NCBI GenBank assembly: GCA_031367505.1
Contig: JANLPY010000148.1
Span: 1 to 64,000 of the forward strand
Length of the DNA: 64,000 nucleotides
Direction: 5' to 3'
From: JAKFWF01 sp031367505
GTDB taxonomy: Bacteria; Pseudomonadota; Alphaproteobacteria; Rhizobiales; Hyphomicrobiaceae
In this document: positions 54,136-63,292 of the stretch, in pieces
How positions within the stretch are numbered: the stretch's first letter is position 1
How the letters are laid out: every line of letters begins with the position of its first letter
Position numbers and translations under genes: made by a program
Notes under the pieces: generated by a model
Seen by the model: only the letters and a program-made list of their open reading frames with translations
The model's database searches: none
Told to the model about the DNA's origin: nothing

Positions 54136-54960
54136 TCAACGGCGATTGGCTTTGATGAAGCCAGCGATCTTACTGACTGCATGTGCCTCGATACCAAAAA
54201 AGCCATGCTCCGACCGCGCTTCACAAGGCTCCGATTTGGGCGGCAATCCGCCGTCGAGTAGTGTGGTCTCGACCGGCTTCGCTGACGTCAGCTTACTGAT
54301 GAGCTTCGGCGCATCGGCGGCCGGTGTGATAGCGCATCCATCCTTTCGATGTGACATCACAAGGGTCGGCACCTTGACGCGATTGAGCGCCATACTCGCA
54401 ACCCCATTCGGATGGCTGCTCGCGATCTTCCACTCGGGTTTTACCCGAGTGATCGTAGACGTTAGCACCAAACCATCGGCGTTGGTTGCGGCAATCGCGC
54501 CGCCTGCGGCCGAGAACGTGCCCATGCTGGTCCCGATCAGCCAAACCGGTACATTTGCCTGCGACTTCAGATAGGTGGAAACTGCGCCGATATCGGCTGC
54601 ATGCTCCCGGCTCATCCGGAATGCCGCGTTCATGCCACCCTGATGATCCGGCGGAGCATCGATCACCGCAACCATTAGACCTTGCGCTGCAAACTGATCA
54701 CGTGCTCGGACAAGGAAGTTCTGCGCCCCCCACCGCATTGTCGTCGCGCTCTGCAACCCTAGTGCTCCATGCCCTCCTGCGAATAGGATAACCGCCGCAA
54801 CAGGCTTATCTGGCTTGATGAGAATGAATGATTGAGCGGCACCCCGCGGAGTTTTTACCGTTTCCAACGTCGGCGAGGCGGCTGCAACCTCACCCGGTAA
54901 GGCGCCAGTGAACATGAGTGCAATCAGGAAATTTCGGACTGAAAATAACATGTTCAACAT
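54136..54960 (-). CDS. Exported alpha/beta hydrolase
   Basis: A 274-residue protein with a signal peptide (about 1-28, ALPGEVAAAS). The alpha/beta hydrolase fold is indicated by AAVILFAGGHGALGL (oxyanion region), the nucleophile elbow GTSMGTFSA with its Ser, VPTLVMSHRKDGC near the acid position and EHGFFG near the histidine. It would act in the periplasm on an ester or similar. Its start is six bases from the end of the membrane phosphoesterase gene on the same strand, so the two may be co-transcribed. The substrate is unknown. Confidence 0.8.
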   Translation of the reverse strand: MLNMLFSVRNFLIALMFTGALPGEVAAASPTLETVKTPRGAAQSFILIKPDKPVAAVILFAGGHGALGLQSATTMRWGAQNFLVRARDQFAAQGLMVAVIDAPPDHQGGMNAAFRMSREHAADIGAVSTYLKSQANVPVWLIGTSMGTFSAAGGAIAATNADGLVLTSTITRVKPEWKIASSHPNGVASMALNRVKVPTLVMSHRKDGCAITPAADAPKLISKLTSAKPVETTLLDGGLPPKSEPCEARSEHGFFGIEAHAVSKIAGFIKANRR

Positions 54961-54966
54961 ACGCCT

Positions 54967-57222
54967 TTAGCTTTTGACATACTCGGGCCGAATGATGATC
55001 GGCTCCTCGATTAGATGAGGCACCAGCGGTTCCCTCGGCACCAGGGTTGATCGGCCCTCCGGCACCGGTCCGTCGGCCGGATGGCTCGTCCAGCCGCTGA
55101 AACGTGGCACCTTGTCGAGCCCAATTGGATAGATCGTCATCTGATCGGGTTCGAATTTCATCCGCAGGAAATTGCGGTAGTTCTTGATGCGAAGTGCCGC
55201 AAATGCGTCCTCCGCGTGCATGTGCCCGAGCAATCCCGTTAGCACCCAATAGCTGCCCCAAATAAAGCCGCCGATCAGACCACCTACCAGCATCATCTCG
55301 AAGGGATAAAACAAACCGACCAGCTCGCGAACGGTGCGTGGCTCAGACGACTTTGCCGCTTCCGATTGTTGCCTGGCGGCCGGTGTCGGTGGAACAACAT
55401 CGCCTGGACCGCCACCGGCTTCATCGCGACGCATTTTCCGTTCAATCGATAAAGGTTCGAGCGTTTCCTTTACGATACTTTGAACGACACCCTGGCCTTC
55501 ATTTCTGGAAGCCAACAACGCGTCGACGTTCCTCTCGACCCACGGTGAAAGATTATTGTTGAAGGCCAGCAGCCCGACGAACAACGAGAACATCACCGCC
55601 GTGTGAGCCAGAAAGTGTGTCGTGCCAACTGCAAATTTTGTGAAATATCGCCTGAAGCCTGGACGCTCCTCAGCATCGACATACCAGACAATAGCCGCAT
55701 AGAGAGCCAGCAGCATCACGGCAAAACTCATACTGAGCGTCGCCTGCAAGATGTAGACCGGCATCCAACCGAGAACCGTCAGATAATCAAGCTTCAAGCC
55801 CACCTGATCAATCTTACCGGCTGAAATATCGTACGATCTGACAACTGTGTGGAATTGCCAAGTTATCAGCCAATAGATGATGCCGATGCCAATCGCGAAC
55901 GGTGCATTGAAGATCGGGAACATCAGATTACGCAGACTCAACCAAATGCTGGTCGAGCGGCTGGGATAGCACTTCGGTGCACGCTGCCGCAGCGGTGCCG
56001 GCACGCGCTTCGGCACCTTCCGGCCGCGCAATTCGTCCTTGATGTCATCCTTGATTTCTTTGATCGGCTCCATGACTTCGCGCGCGATCTCTTTGACAAT
56101 TGCACTGCTATCCTGCGGACGCTTGAGGCGAACATCGTACCGTTGCGCACTCCACTCCGTTACCGTGGTGCCGTGTTCGTCGTTACTGAACGAGGTCGCC
56201 TGGAGCTCAGGCCATCGCACGGAAATCTCATTTTTTAAAACGTGCGTCGGATGCAGGAACGAGCCGCCGCCGCCCGCAGTAAAGAAATGCACGCCAAGGT
56301 CTGGCGAAGAATATCGGTTGTAGTGGTGCCAATCGCCGGCAAGAACAGCGCAAACCTTCGCACCGCGTGAGCGCGCAATGGCTGTGATCTTGAAGAAGTT
56401 TTCTTCCTCGTCCTGGCCCTGAAAGTCCGCCAACATCCATGCCGGTTCCGCCAAACAAACGATGATTTTATCGTCGGGCCCCATCTCACCTGCGACGGCC
56501 GAGAAATAGTTCACCTGCGCCGTATCGAGGTACTTCGAGAACTGGATATCGGCACCCCATATCCACCACTTGTGCGGCAGCTTGAGCGCCCAATAGCTGC
56601 GATGTTGCTGGCATTGCCAGCCGCCGATAAAGCTGCCTCTGGCTTCGGACAACTTATCCCTCGACGAACAAAACAAGCTGTCGAACGCCTGCAGCCCATC
56701 ATACCAGTCATGGTTGCCAGGAATAGCGAACAGCTTGCGTTTGTGAATCTTGTCGCTGAGCGCCATGCCATAGGGCTCTTGTAGCCGCTTCTTGTAGTCC
56801 CGGCGTGTCGCCTGCGGATAACATTGATCGCCGCCCATCAGCAGAATGTCGCCGTGCGGCAGTACTCCCGCTCCTTTGATGTCGAGTTGCTGCTGGGCCA
56901 GCAGATATGCCGTCGGATAGGTTGCTTCAAACCCATCGCCAATATCGCTGACGTAGTCGATCCAATACGAGCCGTCGGCATCGACCGCGATCCGTTTGGC
57001 CGGATCGGCGGATAGCGGATCGGAAAAATCATAGCGCGCGAGTAACTCGCGGCCACTCGTCAAGTCGGTCGCAGCCTGGATCAAACGCTGATCGGCGTAC
57101 TGACCGAACACCGACGAAACGATCGTGCGGACCCACACCCGCGCCAGCAGTCGCGGGTCATACCAGCGTACCATCTTGGGCAAACTGCCGTCGATGAGCC
57201 GTTGCATCGCGCTTTTGTGCAT
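54967..57222 (-). CDS. Metallophosphoesterase fused to membrane helices
   Basis: A 751-residue protein. The first ~370 residues form a calcineurin-like phosphoesterase: DIGDGFE, LLMGGDQCYP, IPGNHDWYDG and VLAGDWHHYNRY give the two-metal site (D, D, N, H, H). Then come about six membrane helices between roughly residues 440 and 680 (FAIGIGIIYWLITWQF; MLLALYAAIVWYV; MFSLFVGLLAFNN; MLVGGLIGGFIWGSYWVL), and a cytoplasmic end with FEPDQMTIYPIGLDKVPRF. No signal peptide is seen. The enzyme domain likely faces the cytoplasm; the fusion suggests a lipid- or membrane-linked phosphate substrate. Confidence 0.82.
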   Translation of the reverse strand: MHKSAMQRLIDGSLPKMVRWYDPRLLARVWVRTIVSSVFGQYADQRLIQAATDLTSGRELLARYDFSDPLSADPAKRIAVDADGSYWIDYVSDIGDGFEATYPTAYLLAQQQLDIKGAGVLPHGDILLMGGDQCYPQATRRDYKKRLQEPYGMALSDKIHKRKLFAIPGNHDWYDGLQAFDSLFCSSRDKLSEARGSFIGGWQCQQHRSYWALKLPHKWWIWGADIQFSKYLDTAQVNYFSAVAGEMGPDDKIIVCLAEPAWMLADFQGQDEEENFFKITAIARSRGAKVCAVLAGDWHHYNRYSSPDLGVHFFTAGGGGSFLHPTHVLKNEISVRWPELQATSFSNDEHGTTVTEWSAQRYDVRLKRPQDSSAIVKEIAREVMEPIKEIKDDIKDELRGRKVPKRVPAPLRQRAPKCYPSRSTSIWLSLRNLMFPIFNAPFAIGIGIIYWLITWQFHTVVRSYDISAGKIDQVGLKLDYLTVLGWMPVYILQATLSMSFAVMLLALYAAIVWYVDAEERPGFRRYFTKFAVGTTHFLAHTAVMFSLFVGLLAFNNNLSPWVERNVDALLASRNEGQGVVQSIVKETLEPLSIERKMRRDEAGGGPGDVVPPTPAARQQSEAAKSSEPRTVRELVGLFYPFEMMLVGGLIGGFIWGSYWVLTGLLGHMHAEDAFAALRIKNYRNFLRMKFEPDQMTIYPIGLDKVPRFSGWTSHPADGPVPEGRSTLVPREPLVPHLIEEPIIIRPEYVKS

Positions 57223-57380
57223 GAAACCCCGTACGGACGAAGAACAGCTGTTAAGATACCGTCCTGGCGAACATTGTGAAGTGCGGTTATGTCACGCGCG
57301 CGGCACGATTTGTATTTCCGCGGCCGTATCCGACACGCTATCTTCTACCACCGCTACGCAATTTTCGAGGATATCAGCCT

Positions 57381-58901
57381 GTGCCACAACGACAAAGCCG
57401 GCTTCGACAGATTCTGATCGTAGCATGTCTGATGATGAGCGGCGGATGGTCTGGCGCCATCGCGCAGACCACGTCCAAAGCCACGCTCGTCTTGACTAGC
57501 GATATCTACAAGATGAACGAGGACAAGGGTCGCGGTGGCTATCCCCGTCTCGCAGCCATCGTCAAAGCCGAGCGCGCAGCCGGGCCCAATGTCATCGTTG
57601 TTCACGCCGGCGACGCCTTGTCGCCCTGCCTGTTGTGCGGCTTCGATCAGGGCAAACACGTCGTCGACATCACCAATCGCATCGCGCCTGATATCTTCGT
57701 TCCCGGTAACCACGAATACGACTTCGGCCGCGAAAACTATCTCAAGCGAATGGCGGATGCCAAGTTCCCCATTCTTGCCGCCAACTTGCGCGGACCTGAT
57801 GGCCAAAAGATCGCGGGCCATGAAGACACGCGCATCATCACCATCGGCGACGTAAAAATCGGCTTCATCGGCGCCACCGCCGAGGACAGCTACAAGAAGT
57901 CGAACCCAGAAGACTTGAAGATAACCGCAGTGGTACCCGTGGTGACAGCCAAGGCCGCGGAATTGCGCGCAGCCGGCGCCGACATCATCGTCGCGGTCGT
58001 CCACGCGGCGCGCGAAATCGACCTCGAACTTTATGACCATCGTATCGTCGATATTCTTCTCTCTGGCGACGATCACGATCTGCGCATGATGTATGACGGC
58101 AAGAGCGTAATGGCCGAAGCAGGCCAAGATGCCGTCAACGTGGTCGCCATCGATGTGACCATGGAAACCCGCAACGTGGATGGCGCGCGGCAAGTCTCAT
58201 GGCGCCCTCACTTCCGCCTTCTCGATAGCGCTGCCTACACGCCCGACCCTGACATGCTAACTGTCGTGAAGGGTTATGAGTCCGAGCTGTCGCGCGAACT
58301 CGATATACCGGTTGCAACACTCGTCTCGCCGCTCGACAGCCGCAATCCGGCGGTGCGCGGCGCGGAAGCGGCCATTGGCAATCTGATCGCTGACGCCGCC
58401 CGCGATGGCACAGGCGCCGATATCGCGGTCATCAATGGCGGTGGCATTCGTGGTGGCAAGGTATACGAAGCGGGACACAAACTCAGCCGCCGCGACGTGA
58501 TCACCGAACTGCCGTTCGGCAACCTCAATATCGTGTTCGAGTTGAGAGGCGCCGAAGTGCGCCAGATGGCCGAGATCGGCGTCGCCAAGTCGCCGCTCGC
58601 CGCCGGCAGCTTCATGCACTACTCGGGCATGACGGTCGAAGCCGACTTGTCGAAACCGGCCGGCTCGCGCGTCGTATCCATCATGGTTGGCGGACAACCC
58701 TTGAGCGACACGAGGTTGTACAAGGTCGCCGGTAGCGACTTCTTCCAGCGCGGCGGCGATGGTTACGTGATGTTCAAGACGGCAAAACTGGCGATGCGCC
58801 TGGAGGATGCGAAACTGCTGGCCAACGACGTGATGGTCTACGCCCGCAAGCTCGATCGGATCGACATGAAGCCTGAAGGCCGGGTGACGTGGAAGAAGTG
58901 A
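57381..58901 (+). CDS. Periplasmic 5'-nucleotidase/UshA-like bifunctional metallophosphatase
   Basis: A 506-residue secreted enzyme. The likely start is GTG 57381, giving a signal peptide that ends near GAIAQTT. The N-terminal metal domain has LTSDIYKMN (where UshA has the D-H motif), VVHAGDALSPC, VPGNHEYDFG, VVHAARE and LSGDDHD. The C-terminal substrate domain has AAIGNLIADAARDGTGADIAVINGGGIRGG (split), then ELPFGNLNIV. The first metal motif reads SDIYKMN instead of the usual xDxHG, so one ligand may differ. It releases phosphate from nucleotides or sugar nucleotides. It is divergent from the membrane phosphoesterase. Confidence 0.87.
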   Translation: MPQRQSRLRQILIVACLMMSGGWSGAIAQTTSKATLVLTSDIYKMNEDKGRGGYPRLAAIVKAERAAGPNVIVVHAGDALSPCLLCGFDQGKHVVDITNRIAPDIFVPGNHEYDFGRENYLKRMADAKFPILAANLRGPDGQKIAGHEDTRIITIGDVKIGFIGATAEDSYKKSNPEDLKITAVVPVVTAKAAELRAAGADIIVAVVHAAREIDLELYDHRIVDILLSGDDHDLRMMYDGKSVMAEAGQDAVNVVAIDVTMETRNVDGARQVSWRPHFRLLDSAAYTPDPDMLTVVKGYESELSRELDIPVATLVSPLDSRNPAVRGAEAAIGNLIADAARDGTGADIAVINGGGIRGGKVYEAGHKLSRRDVITELPFGNLNIVFELRGAEVRQMAEIGVAKSPLAAGSFMHYSGMTVEADLSKPAGSRVVSIMVGGQPLSDTRLYKVAGSDFFQRGGDGYVMFKTAKLAMRLEDAKLLANDVMVYARKLDRIDMKPEGRVTWKK

Positions 58902-58909
58902 CGTTGAAC

Positions 58910-59743
58910 TTACGCGACGCACGCCGTCGTCGACGTATTCGCATGCCATGACAGATCGACGATCGAGGGTTTCGCACCCGACAGAGGATTGTCCTCATCC
59001 CATTGATACTTCAGCGTCTCGAAGCGCGAGCCGAGAGCATCGTACATCAAAAGCCGTCCGACCAATGGCTCGCCGACGCCCGTAATTTCCTTCAAGATTT
59101 CCACCGCAGCCAGCGTGCCGACGACGCCGGCAACGGCACCTAGAATGCCGACCTCCGAGCAGTTCGCAACAGTTCCGGCTTCGGGTGCTTCGGGAAACAA
59201 GCATCGATAGCTCGGGTGCGGCTTGCCGTCGGCGCCTCGCAAATGCGGTTTCAGCGTCGTGATGTACCCGTCGAACGGTCCGAGCGCTGCGAACACCAAC
59301 GTCTTCTTCGCCAAATAACAAGCGTCGCTGACGAGATATCGGGTCGCGAAATTGTCGGAACCATCAATGACGATGTCGTAGCCAGCAATGAGCGCCATCG
59401 CATTGCTCGCTTCGATCCGCATTTCGTGCATATCGACCTTCACGTGCGGATTGAGATCCGACACCCGGTCGCGCGCACTCTCGACCTTCGGCCGCCCGAC
59501 GTCCGGCGTCGCATGGATCACCTGCCGCTGCAAATTGTCGAGCGACACCGTGTCGTCATCGACGATGCCGATCGCTCCCACACCCGCCGCCGCCAAATAC
59601 AGCACCACCGGCGAGCCGAGCCCACCCGCTCCAATCACCAGCACCCGTGCAGCCTTCAACGCCTGTTGACCCTGCCCGCCAACATCGCGCAGGACCAAGT
59701 GTCGCTTGTAACGCTGGATCTCGTCGGGAGTGAGTGTGGGCAT
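58910..59743 (-). CDS. MoeB/ThiF-family E1-like adenylyltransferase
   Basis: A 277-residue enzyme with the E1 ATP-binding core: RYKRHLVLRDVGGQGQQAL, VIGAGGLGSPVVLYLAAAGVG, DNLQRQVIH and DGSDNFATRYL. The catalytic-loop cysteine is present (ANCSEVG). The structural zinc site is not: where MoeB has CYRC this protein has SYRC, and the second CxxC near the C-terminus is missing (DLSWHANTSTTACVA). It probably activates a ThiS- or MoaD-like carrier for sulfur transfer. Being near cysK and molybdoenzyme genes fits sulfur or molybdopterin metabolism. Confidence 0.87.
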   Translation of the reverse strand: MPTLTPDEIQRYKRHLVLRDVGGQGQQALKAARVLVIGAGGLGSPVVLYLAAAGVGAIGIVDDDTVSLDNLQRQVIHATPDVGRPKVESARDRVSDLNPHVKVDMHEMRIEASNAMALIAGYDIVIDGSDNFATRYLVSDACYLAKKTLVFAALGPFDGYITTLKPHLRGADGKPHPSYRCLFPEAPEAGTVANCSEVGILGAVAGVVGTLAAVEILKEITGVGEPLVGRLLMYDALGSRFETLKYQWDEDNPLSGAKPSIVDLSWHANTSTTACVA

Positions 59744-59756
59744 GGATGGTTGAAAC

Positions 59757-60095
59757 TCAGGTTTCTATGCAAAACAAGTTGAGCTTCGGCTCGAGCAGAA
59801 ACTTGCTAATTTCAGGCGCAGCCTCAAGAAGAACATGCTCGATAAACCCAGTACTAGCATTTCCGGTAAGCAAGCTCACCACTTTCGGAGGAGCACCCAA
59901 GCGGCGGCTCATCTCCACAAAATCCTTATCCTTGCTGAGGATTGTCAATCCATTCTCGATGGCATAGGCCCAGATCTGATCGTCCTGCGCGTCAGCCAGT
60001 CCAATCGATCGCACGTGTACCGAACCAGGAAATCGAGTGCCAAGTACCACGACCAACCTAGGTGAAAGATTTTGATCCAGCAGCAGCACGATCAA
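59757..60095 (-). CDS. PIN-like (DUF5615) toxin-family protein
   Basis: A 112-residue protein: LLLDQNLSPRLVV at the start, HVRSIGLADAQDDQIWAYA, and ILSKDKDFVEM, matching the DUF5615 PIN-like fold in which the early Asp and the later D-x-D form the metal site of a putative RNase. It overlaps the end of the DUF433 gene by four bases (ATGA), the usual order antitoxin then toxin. Probably a type II toxin; nuclease activity is inferred. Confidence 0.85.
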   Translation of the reverse strand: MIVLLLDQNLSPRLVVVLGTRFPGSVHVRSIGLADAQDDQIWAYAIENGLTILSKDKDFVEMSRRLGAPPKVVSLLTGNASTGFIEHVLLEAAPEISKFLLEPKLNLFCIET

Positions 60096-60349
60096 GCTTC
60101 AATCTTGATGAACTTGGTCCGGCCAGTCTGCTCTGCCGCAAATGCAAAGCATGCTTGAATATCTTCCAGCGTCAGATCAGGGAAATCCTCAAGCAGGGCA
60201 TCTTCCGTCATGCCAGAAGCAAGGTATCCAAGAACATCCGCAACCGTCATACGCAGTCCGCGAATACACGCTTGGCCGGAACGTTTGCCCGACTCAAACG
60301 TGATGCGCGTTCGCCAGTCTACTGGCTTCCTGCTTGAACGATCTTGCAT
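60092..60349 (-). CDS. DUF433-family antitoxin
   Basis: An 85-residue protein with the DUF433 helix-turn-helix: RITFESGKRSGQACIRGLRMTVADVLGYLASGMT, split around residues 14-47, then DFPDLTLEDIQACFAFAAE. The pattern GxxCIRGxRxTVxDVLxxLAxGM is diagnostic. The start at ATG 60349 is chosen over 60376. It would neutralise the PIN-like toxin and repress the pair. The pair sits between the E1-like gene and cysK, all on the minus strand. Confidence 0.87.
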   Translation of the reverse strand: MQDRSSRKPVDWRTRITFESGKRSGQACIRGLRMTVADVLGYLASGMTEDALLEDFPDLTLEDIQACFAFAAEQTGRTKFIKIEA

Positions 60350-60395
60350 AAGCTTATCTAAGCACACTTCTAGCAATCAAAGTAGAGCCGCCGGT

Positions 60396-61394
60396 TCAGG
60401 CCTTTGGAGCAGCCGGATCCAGGAACAAATCTGATGTGTAGTAGCGTTCGGCCGACGAGGGCGCGAAGGTGACGATCGTCTTGCCGGCATACTCGGGGCG
60501 CTCAGCAACCGTCAGTGCTGCTGCGAGATTGGCACCGGTCGAGATGCCGCCTGGAATGCCCTCGACCTTCGCCAGCAACCGCGACACTTCGAACGCCATA
60601 TCGTTAGTCACGGTGATGACTTCATCGATCAGCGAGCGGTCGAGTACTTCCGGTGCGAAGCCCGCGCCGATGCCCTGGATCTTGTGCGGCCCTTTCTCGC
60701 CTTTCGACAGGAACGGACTAGCCGTTGGCTCGACCGCGAAAATCTTCATGCCAGGACGGCGTGGCTTCAACACGCGACCGCATCCAGTGAGCGTTCCACC
60801 AGTGCCGACACCCACAACCAATGCATCGATTTTGCCCCCGGTATCGGCCCAGATTTCCTCGGCGGTCGTCAATTGATGCACTTCCGGATTTGCCGGGTTC
60901 TTGAACTGGCTCGGCTGCACTGAGTTGGGCGTCGCCGCGATCAACTCGTCGGCTTTAGCGATAGCCGCGCCCATGCCACCGGCGGCCGGCGTCAGGATAA
61001 GTTCAGCACCGAGGTGTATGAACAGCTTGCGCCGCTCCATCGACATCGATTCCGGCATGATCAGAATAAGCTTGTAGCCACGCGCGGCAGCGACGAAAGC
61101 TAGCCCGACGCCGGTATTGCCGGAGGTCGGCTCGATCAGCGTCGTAACGCCCGGCTTGATGCGCCCCTCCGCCTCCAACGCATCGATCATCGAGACGCCG
61201 ATGCGATCCTTCACCGACGACAACGGATTGAAGAACTCGAGCTTCATCAGGATTTCGGCAGTGGTCTTGGCGGCAGCGGTAATTTTCGACAGGCGCACCA
61301 ACGGTGTCTGACCGATCGTCTCTGTAATGTCGTTGTAGACTTTGCCTCGGCCCCAGCTGCGAGTTGCAGCGAGTGTCTTGATCTCGATCGGCAT
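60396..61394 (-). CDS. cysK: Cysteine synthase A (O-acetylserine sulfhydrylase)
   Basis: A 332-residue PLP enzyme of fold type II. The Schiff-base lysine is Lys62 in NPLSSVKDRIG; SGNTGVGLAFVAA binds substrate, VGVGTGGTLTG holds the phosphate, and the end has PSSAERYYTS. It makes cysteine from O-acetylserine and sulfide. An unusual N-terminal extension of about 10 residues (MPIEIKTLAATRSWGRGKVYN) precedes the normal start of the family. Well conserved; no doubt about the class. Confidence 0.93.
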   Translation of the reverse strand: MPIEIKTLAATRSWGRGKVYNDITETIGQTPLVRLSKITAAAKTTAEILMKLEFFNPLSSVKDRIGVSMIDALEAEGRIKPGVTTLIEPTSGNTGVGLAFVAAARGYKLILIMPESMSMERRKLFIHLGAELILTPAAGGMGAAIAKADELIAATPNSVQPSQFKNPANPEVHQLTTAEEIWADTGGKIDALVVGVGTGGTLTGCGRVLKPRRPGMKIFAVEPTASPFLSKGEKGPHKIQGIGAGFAPEVLDRSLIDEVITVTNDMAFEVSRLLAKVEGIPGGISTGANLAAALTVAERPEYAGKTIVTFAPSSAERYYTSDLFLDPAAPKA

Positions 61395-61520
61395 GGCGAA
61401 AATCCTCTCTCAAGTGTTGCTGACTACATCATGTACTCGTCGCAAAAGCACAAGTCGTTCGCACAAATGGCCGTTTCGTCCGTGAAGCTACTTGCGCAAT
61501 AAATCGCGCGATCGCAGCGG

Positions 61521-62057
61521 CTATCTGGGGCGAACGTTGCGGGATTTCTTGACCACGGGGGCGCGTTTGCTCTTTTTCGGTGCCGCAATCCCAGTTGAAC
61601 CAAATCCGCCGACGCCGCGCCGCGTGACCGCTATCGCCTTCGTTTCGACGATCGCCGCGTGGCTGACCGGCGCAATCACCATCTGCGCAATTCGCATACC
61701 GCGTGAAATCTCGAACGGTTCACGCCCAAGGTTGATCAGCAGCACTTGGACCTCACCGCGATAGTCACTATCGATCGTGCCGGGACTGTTCAGCACCGTG
61801 ACACCATTCTTGAAGGCAAGCCCCGATCGAGGCCGGATCTGCGCTTCATAGCCGGCAGGTAATTGCATAACGAGCCCGGTGGGCACCAATGCCCGGTCGC
61901 ATCGATCGAGGATAAGCGGTGTCGCCTCCGGGACAGCTGCAAGCAAATCCATTCCGGCTGCCCCCTTCGTCTGATAGGCTGGCAATGGAAGATTCTTGCC
62001 GTGTGGCAGCCGGATAATCTCGATCGCAAGCGGTCCGGATTTTGGTTTCACTGCCAT
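61521..62057 (-). CDS. dut: dUTP diphosphatase
   Basis: A 178-residue trimeric dUTPase with all five motifs: GAAGMDLLA, RPRSGLA, GTIDSDYRGEV (catalytic Asp), RIAQMVI and RGVGGFGSTG. The basic C-terminal tail (PKKSKRAPVVKKSRNVRPR) extends beyond motif 5. The start ATG 62057 overlaps the end region of coaBC; a TTG at 62069 is less likely. It removes dUTP and supplies dUMP. dut following coaBC is a common bacterial arrangement. Confidence 0.93.
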   Translation of the reverse strand: MAVKPKSGPLAIEIIRLPHGKNLPLPAYQTKGAAGMDLLAAVPEATPLILDRCDRALVPTGLVMQLPAGYEAQIRPRSGLAFKNGVTVLNSPGTIDSDYRGEVQVLLINLGREPFEISRGMRIAQMVIAPVSHAAIVETKAIAVTRRGVGGFGSTGIAAPKKSKRAPVVKKSRNVRPR

Positions 62058-62058
62058 G

Positions 62059-63279
62059 TCAGACTTCAACCTGAGTGCGAGCCAGGTGATCCGCTGCGCG
62101 TTCGACGAGTTGGCGCGCGACCTCGGCCTTGCTCAAGTCGGGCCAGCTCTCAACCCCGTCAGCTGTGATCAGGTGCACCGTGTTTCTGTCGCCACCCATG
62201 ATGCCGGTTTCGTGCGAAACATCATTGGCGACAATCCAATCACAGCCCTTCGACTTGCGTTTCTTGGTTGCATGTTCGATGACATTTTCGGTTTCGGCAG
62301 CAAAGCCGATGACCAACGCCGGACGTTGAGCCGTTCGCTTCGACATCGTTTTTAAAATATCGGGATTCTCGGCGAGCGCCAGTTGCGGCGGTCCCGACGC
62401 GCCCTTCTTGATCTTTTCGTCCGACGACGACGCAACGCGCCAGTCGGCAACCGCTGCTGCGAAGATGCCGATGTCGGCATGCGGCGCGGCTTGCACCGCG
62501 GCCAACATCTCGGCGGCTGTTTCGACACAAACGACCTTGACACCGGACGGATCAGCTAGACCGACGGGGCCCGAAACCAACGTGACCTCGGCTCCTAAAG
62601 CATAAGCGGCGGCAGCGATTGCGTACCCTTGTTTGCCTGATGAGCGGTTGGCGATATAGCGCACCGGGTCAATCGGCTCATGCGTTGGCCCAGCGGTAAC
62701 GAGAACACGACATCCGCTTAAGCGTCCCCGTCGCGGCGCCAGCAGAACGCGATCAATCGCCGCGATGATCTCCGGCACCTCGGCCATTCGTCCGACGCCT
62801 GATTCCCCACGCTCGGCCATTTCGCCGGCATTGGGTCCGGCGAAAGAAATGCCATCACCCTCAAGCGTCGCGACGTTGCGGCGGGTCGCCGGATGGTTCC
62901 ACATGCGCGGGTTCATGGCCGGCGCAACCAGCACCGGTTTGTCGGTCGCCATCAGCACCGAAGTTGCCAGATCGTTGGCGTGTCCCCCGGCCATCTTCGC
63001 CAATAGGTCGGCGGTGGCTGGTGCCACCACAATCAGATCTGCTTCGCGCGACAAACGGATGTGGCCGATCTCGCGCTCATCGTTGAGGTCGAACAAATCG
63101 GTAAACACCCGATCGTTGGTGAGCGCGCCAATCGAAAGCGGGGTCACGAACTCGGTCGCGGCTTTGGTCATCACCACGCGCACGGAGTTTCCGCGCTCAC
63201 GCAAACGGCGGATCAGATCGAGGCACTTATAAGCCGCGATCCCACCACCGATAATCAACACTATGCGCGATTTTGTCAT
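62059..63279 (-). CDS. coaBC: Bifunctional phosphopantothenoylcysteine decarboxylase/synthetase
   Basis: A 406-residue fusion. The N-terminal flavoprotein decarboxylase (CoaC, about 1-190) has GGGIAAYKCLDLIRRL, LSREADLIVVAPATADLLAKMA and the PAMNPRMWNHPA substrate clamp. The C-terminal synthetase (CoaB) has VLVTAGPTHEPIDPVRYIANRSSGKQGYAIA (split), FAAAVADWR and NDVSHE. The decarboxylase flap reads AERGESGVGRM, without the cysteine found there in the E. coli protein. It makes 4'-phosphopantetheine for coenzyme A. The gene is 13 bases from the M24 gene on the same strand and followed directly by dut. Confidence 0.93.
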   Translation of the reverse strand: MTKSRIVLIIGGGIAAYKCLDLIRRLRERGNSVRVVMTKAATEFVTPLSIGALTNDRVFTDLFDLNDEREIGHIRLSREADLIVVAPATADLLAKMAGGHANDLATSVLMATDKPVLVAPAMNPRMWNHPATRRNVATLEGDGISFAGPNAGEMAERGESGVGRMAEVPEIIAAIDRVLLAPRRGRLSGCRVLVTAGPTHEPIDPVRYIANRSSGKQGYAIAAAAYALGAEVTLVSGPVGLADPSGVKVVCVETAAEMLAAVQAAPHADIGIFAAAVADWRVASSSDEKIKKGASGPPQLALAENPDILKTMSKRTAQRPALVIGFAAETENVIEHATKKRKSKGCDWIVANDVSHETGIMGGDRNTVHLITADGVESWPDLSKAEVARQLVERAADHLARTQVEV

Positions 63280-63292
63280 GACGACGCGTGTC

